Positions 4,951-5,976 of a DNA stretch of 5,976 bases are shown here, piece after piece. A program made the position numbers and the translations under genes. The stretch is from NCBI GenBank assembly GCA_964478455.1, contig CAYZJD010000300.1, positions 1-5,976 of the forward strand, in the 5' to 3' direction. This stretch comes from CAYZJD01 sp964478455. GTDB lineage: Bacteria; Acidobacteriota; Terriglobia; Bryobacterales; Bryobacteraceae. The notes beneath the pieces are model-generated. The model was not told the origin of the DNA. It ran no database searches and worked only from the letters and a program-made list of their open reading frames with translations. Position 1 is the first letter of the stretch, and each line of letters begins with the position of its first letter.

Positions 4951-5665
4951 CGAAGCCCTGCCCGGGGTGGATCCGGCTGAGCTTCAAGGGAAACTCATTG
5001 TTATCGAGGGGCCGGACGCGGTCGGGCGCACGACGCAGGTCAGCAGGCTGCGCACGTGGCTCGAGCGGCGGGGGCACGCCGTGCTGGACACCGGCATGGC
5101 GCGGTCGGCGCTGGCCGGCAAGGGGATCCAGCAGGCCAAGGAAGGGCACACGCTGGGACCGGTCACGATGACGCTCTTCTACACCACCGACTTCGCGGAC
5201 CGGCTGGAGAACGAGATCGTTCCCGCGCTGCGGGCGGGCTTCGTTGTGCTCATCGACCGCTACATCTTCTCGATCATGGCCCGGGCGATCGCCCGCGGCG
5301 AGGACCGGCGGTGGATCGAGCAGGTGGCCGGCTTTGGCCTCGTGCCGCACATGGTCTTCTACCTGCGGGCCGACGTGAAGGACCTGGTCTCGCGCGTCGT
5401 GCTCGGCCGCGGCGCCTTCGATTACTGGGAAAGCGGCATGGACATGCGGTTCGGCCGCGACATGTACGAGAGCTTCGTGAAGTACCAGACCCGTCTCATC
5501 CGCGCGCTCGACCGCATGGCCACCAGGTACAACTTCACCACCATCGACGCCTCCGCCTCGCCCGACGACATCTTCCGGCAATTGCAGAAGCACATCCAGA
5601 AGCTGTTCACGGCGCCGCGCAGCCGGCAGGGGAAGCCGGCGGGCGTGAACGGGAAAGGGCAGTAG
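4919..5665 (+). CDS. Thymidylate-kinase-like paralogue with altered P-loop (Lys to Arg)
   Basis: This 248-residue protein is a clear paralogue of the kinase encoded just upstream. They share TDFADRLENEIVPALRAG (90-107), IDRYIFSIMARAIARG (112-127), DYWESGMDMRFG (168-179) and TIDASASPDDI (208-218). Its Walker A reads EGPDAVGRTTQ (30-40), with Arg37 where the phosphate-binding Lys is expected, so catalysis may be weak or lost. The start at 4919 is supported by AAGGAG (4909-4914) four bases upstream; an in-frame ATG at 4853 would only read out-of-frame sequence of the first gene. The N-terminus has about 12 residues more than its neighbour ahead of the P-loop. The C-terminal tail from about 232 is basic and Gly/Pro-rich, probably disordered. 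Because Tmk enzymes are dimers, a heterodimer of the two products, one active and one regulatory, is a reasonable inference. Fold assignment is firm, role unknown. Confidence 0.85.
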   Translation: MSSRQPLQFYSEALPGVDPAELQGKLIVIEGPDAVGRTTQVSRLRTWLERRGHAVLDTGMARSALAGKGIQQAKEGHTLGPVTMTLFYTTDFADRLENEIVPALRAGFVVLIDRYIFSIMARAIARGEDRRWIEQVAGFGLVPHMVFYLRADVKDLVSRVVLGRGAFDYWESGMDMRFGRDMYESFVKYQTRLIRALDRMATRYNFTTIDASASPDDIFRQLQKHIQKLFTAPRSRQGKPAGVNGKGQ

Positions 5666-5689
5666 ACGCCGCTCGCGAGCATCCCACCC

Positions 5690-5705
5690 GGGGGTTATGG
5701 CCCCC
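5690..5705. terminator. GC-rich hairpin between convergent genes (possible terminator)
   Basis: GGGGG (5690-5694) and CCCCC (5701-5705) form a five-pair stem around a six-base loop that contains the stop codon of the leftward PD40 gene (5697-5695). It lies 24 bases after the stop of the rightward kinase gene. With no T-run on either side, termination is only suggested by position. Confidence 0.3.
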
Positions 5706-5976
5706 AGGACGGCTGCCGGCCTCCCGCGATAACAAGCTGCGGGGCCGAGCCGTCGCTGTTCGCCACGTAAATCCCCGCCGGCTTCCGGAAAGAGGCGAAC
5801 GCGATCATGTTCCCATCGGGAGACCAGCTCGGCTCAAAGTCCTGCCGGGGGCTGTTTGTCAGACGAGTCAGAGCGGAAGTTGCCGGATCGAACGAGAAGA
5901 TCTCGTAGCTGCTTACTCTGTCCACGGATTCGGCGAAAAGAACCTTGTCACCGGGAGACCAGACCACGTCAATGTC
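5695..5976 (-). CDS. TolB-like PD40 beta-propeller protein (C-terminal 93 residues only)
   Basis: The frame enters from the right edge and ends at TAA (5697-5695), so only the last 93 residues are visible; no true start is in the window. They contain PD40/TolB-type repeats. The first has VVWSPGDKVLFAE followed by YEIFSFDPATSALTRLT. The second has FEPSWSPDGNMIAFAS followed by GIYVANSDGSAPQLV. The protein ends at a third strand-start, RQPSWGP. The WSPDG...IAF...IYV pattern is the blade signature of TolB-like beta-propellers. These repeats occur in many periplasmic or secreted proteins and in fusions to kinases or winged-helix transcriptional regulators, so the overall role cannot be told from this fragment. 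The gene converges on the kinase pair with a 29-base gap. Confidence 0.85.
   Translation of the reverse strand, partial: DIDVVWSPGDKVLFAESVDRVSSYEIFSFDPATSALTRLTNSPRQDFEPSWSPDGNMIAFASFRKPAGIYVANSDGSAPQLVIAGGRQPSWGP

Noticed and set aside
4679..5593. 304-codon minus-strand open frame antisense to the kinase pair
   Set aside because: The plus-strand kinases show P-loop and DRY motifs, while this frame yields low-complexity His/Ala/Arg/Pro sequence.
1..5976. CRISPR array, insertion sequence or rRNA
   Set aside because: No regularly spaced repeats, transposase motifs or rRNA-like sequence were seen in the window.

Overview
The window comes from a GC-rich bacterial chromosome. Soil-type Acidobacteriota (Bryobacter/Solibacter-like) would fit the mix of a Ppx/GppA-HD protein, CHAD proteins, a BrnTA module and a TolB-like beta-propeller protein. 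That placement is inference from general resemblance, and no taxonomic marker gene is present. Coding density is high, and no gap between genes exceeds about 150 bases.

Layout from left to right. (1) Positions 1-741, minus strand: the first 247 codons of a secreted protein of unknown function, continuing past the left edge. (2) 828-1371, minus: a BrnT-BrnA type II toxin-antitoxin pair, with a strong -10 box inside a symmetric operator-like sequence at 1392-1413. (3) 1459-1504: a perfect 13-bp inverted repeat of unknown role. (4) 1519-1592, minus: tRNA-Gln(CUG) with an encoded CCA. A 12-nt copy of its 3' end lies on the far side of the toxin-antitoxin pair (753-764), so the pair looks as if it sits inside a small tRNA-targeted insertion. 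(5) 1677-4140, minus: a three-gene operon of a Ppx/GppA phosphatase with a C-terminal HD domain, followed with almost no spacing by two half-length CHAD proteins that together make one CHAD domain. (6) 4219-5665, plus: two overlapping thymidylate-kinase-like P-loop genes, divergent from ppx. (7) 5695-5976, minus: the C-terminal end of a TolB-like PD40 beta-propeller protein.

The ppx-CHAD operon and the kinase pair start 78 bases apart, back to back. A near-palindromic TATAAT/TATTAT element in the gap could serve both directions. Ppx/GppA enzymes hydrolyse polyphosphate or (p)ppGpp, and CHAD domains bind polyphosphate, so the left arm is a coherent polyphosphate (or alarmone) module. The two kinases are related to thymidylate kinase but lack its REPGG motif. 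The second also has arginine in place of the P-loop lysine, which suggests a catalytic plus degenerate-partner arrangement. Whether the kinases work with the polyphosphate genes is a hypothesis based on gene order only. It is the most interesting possibility in this window.
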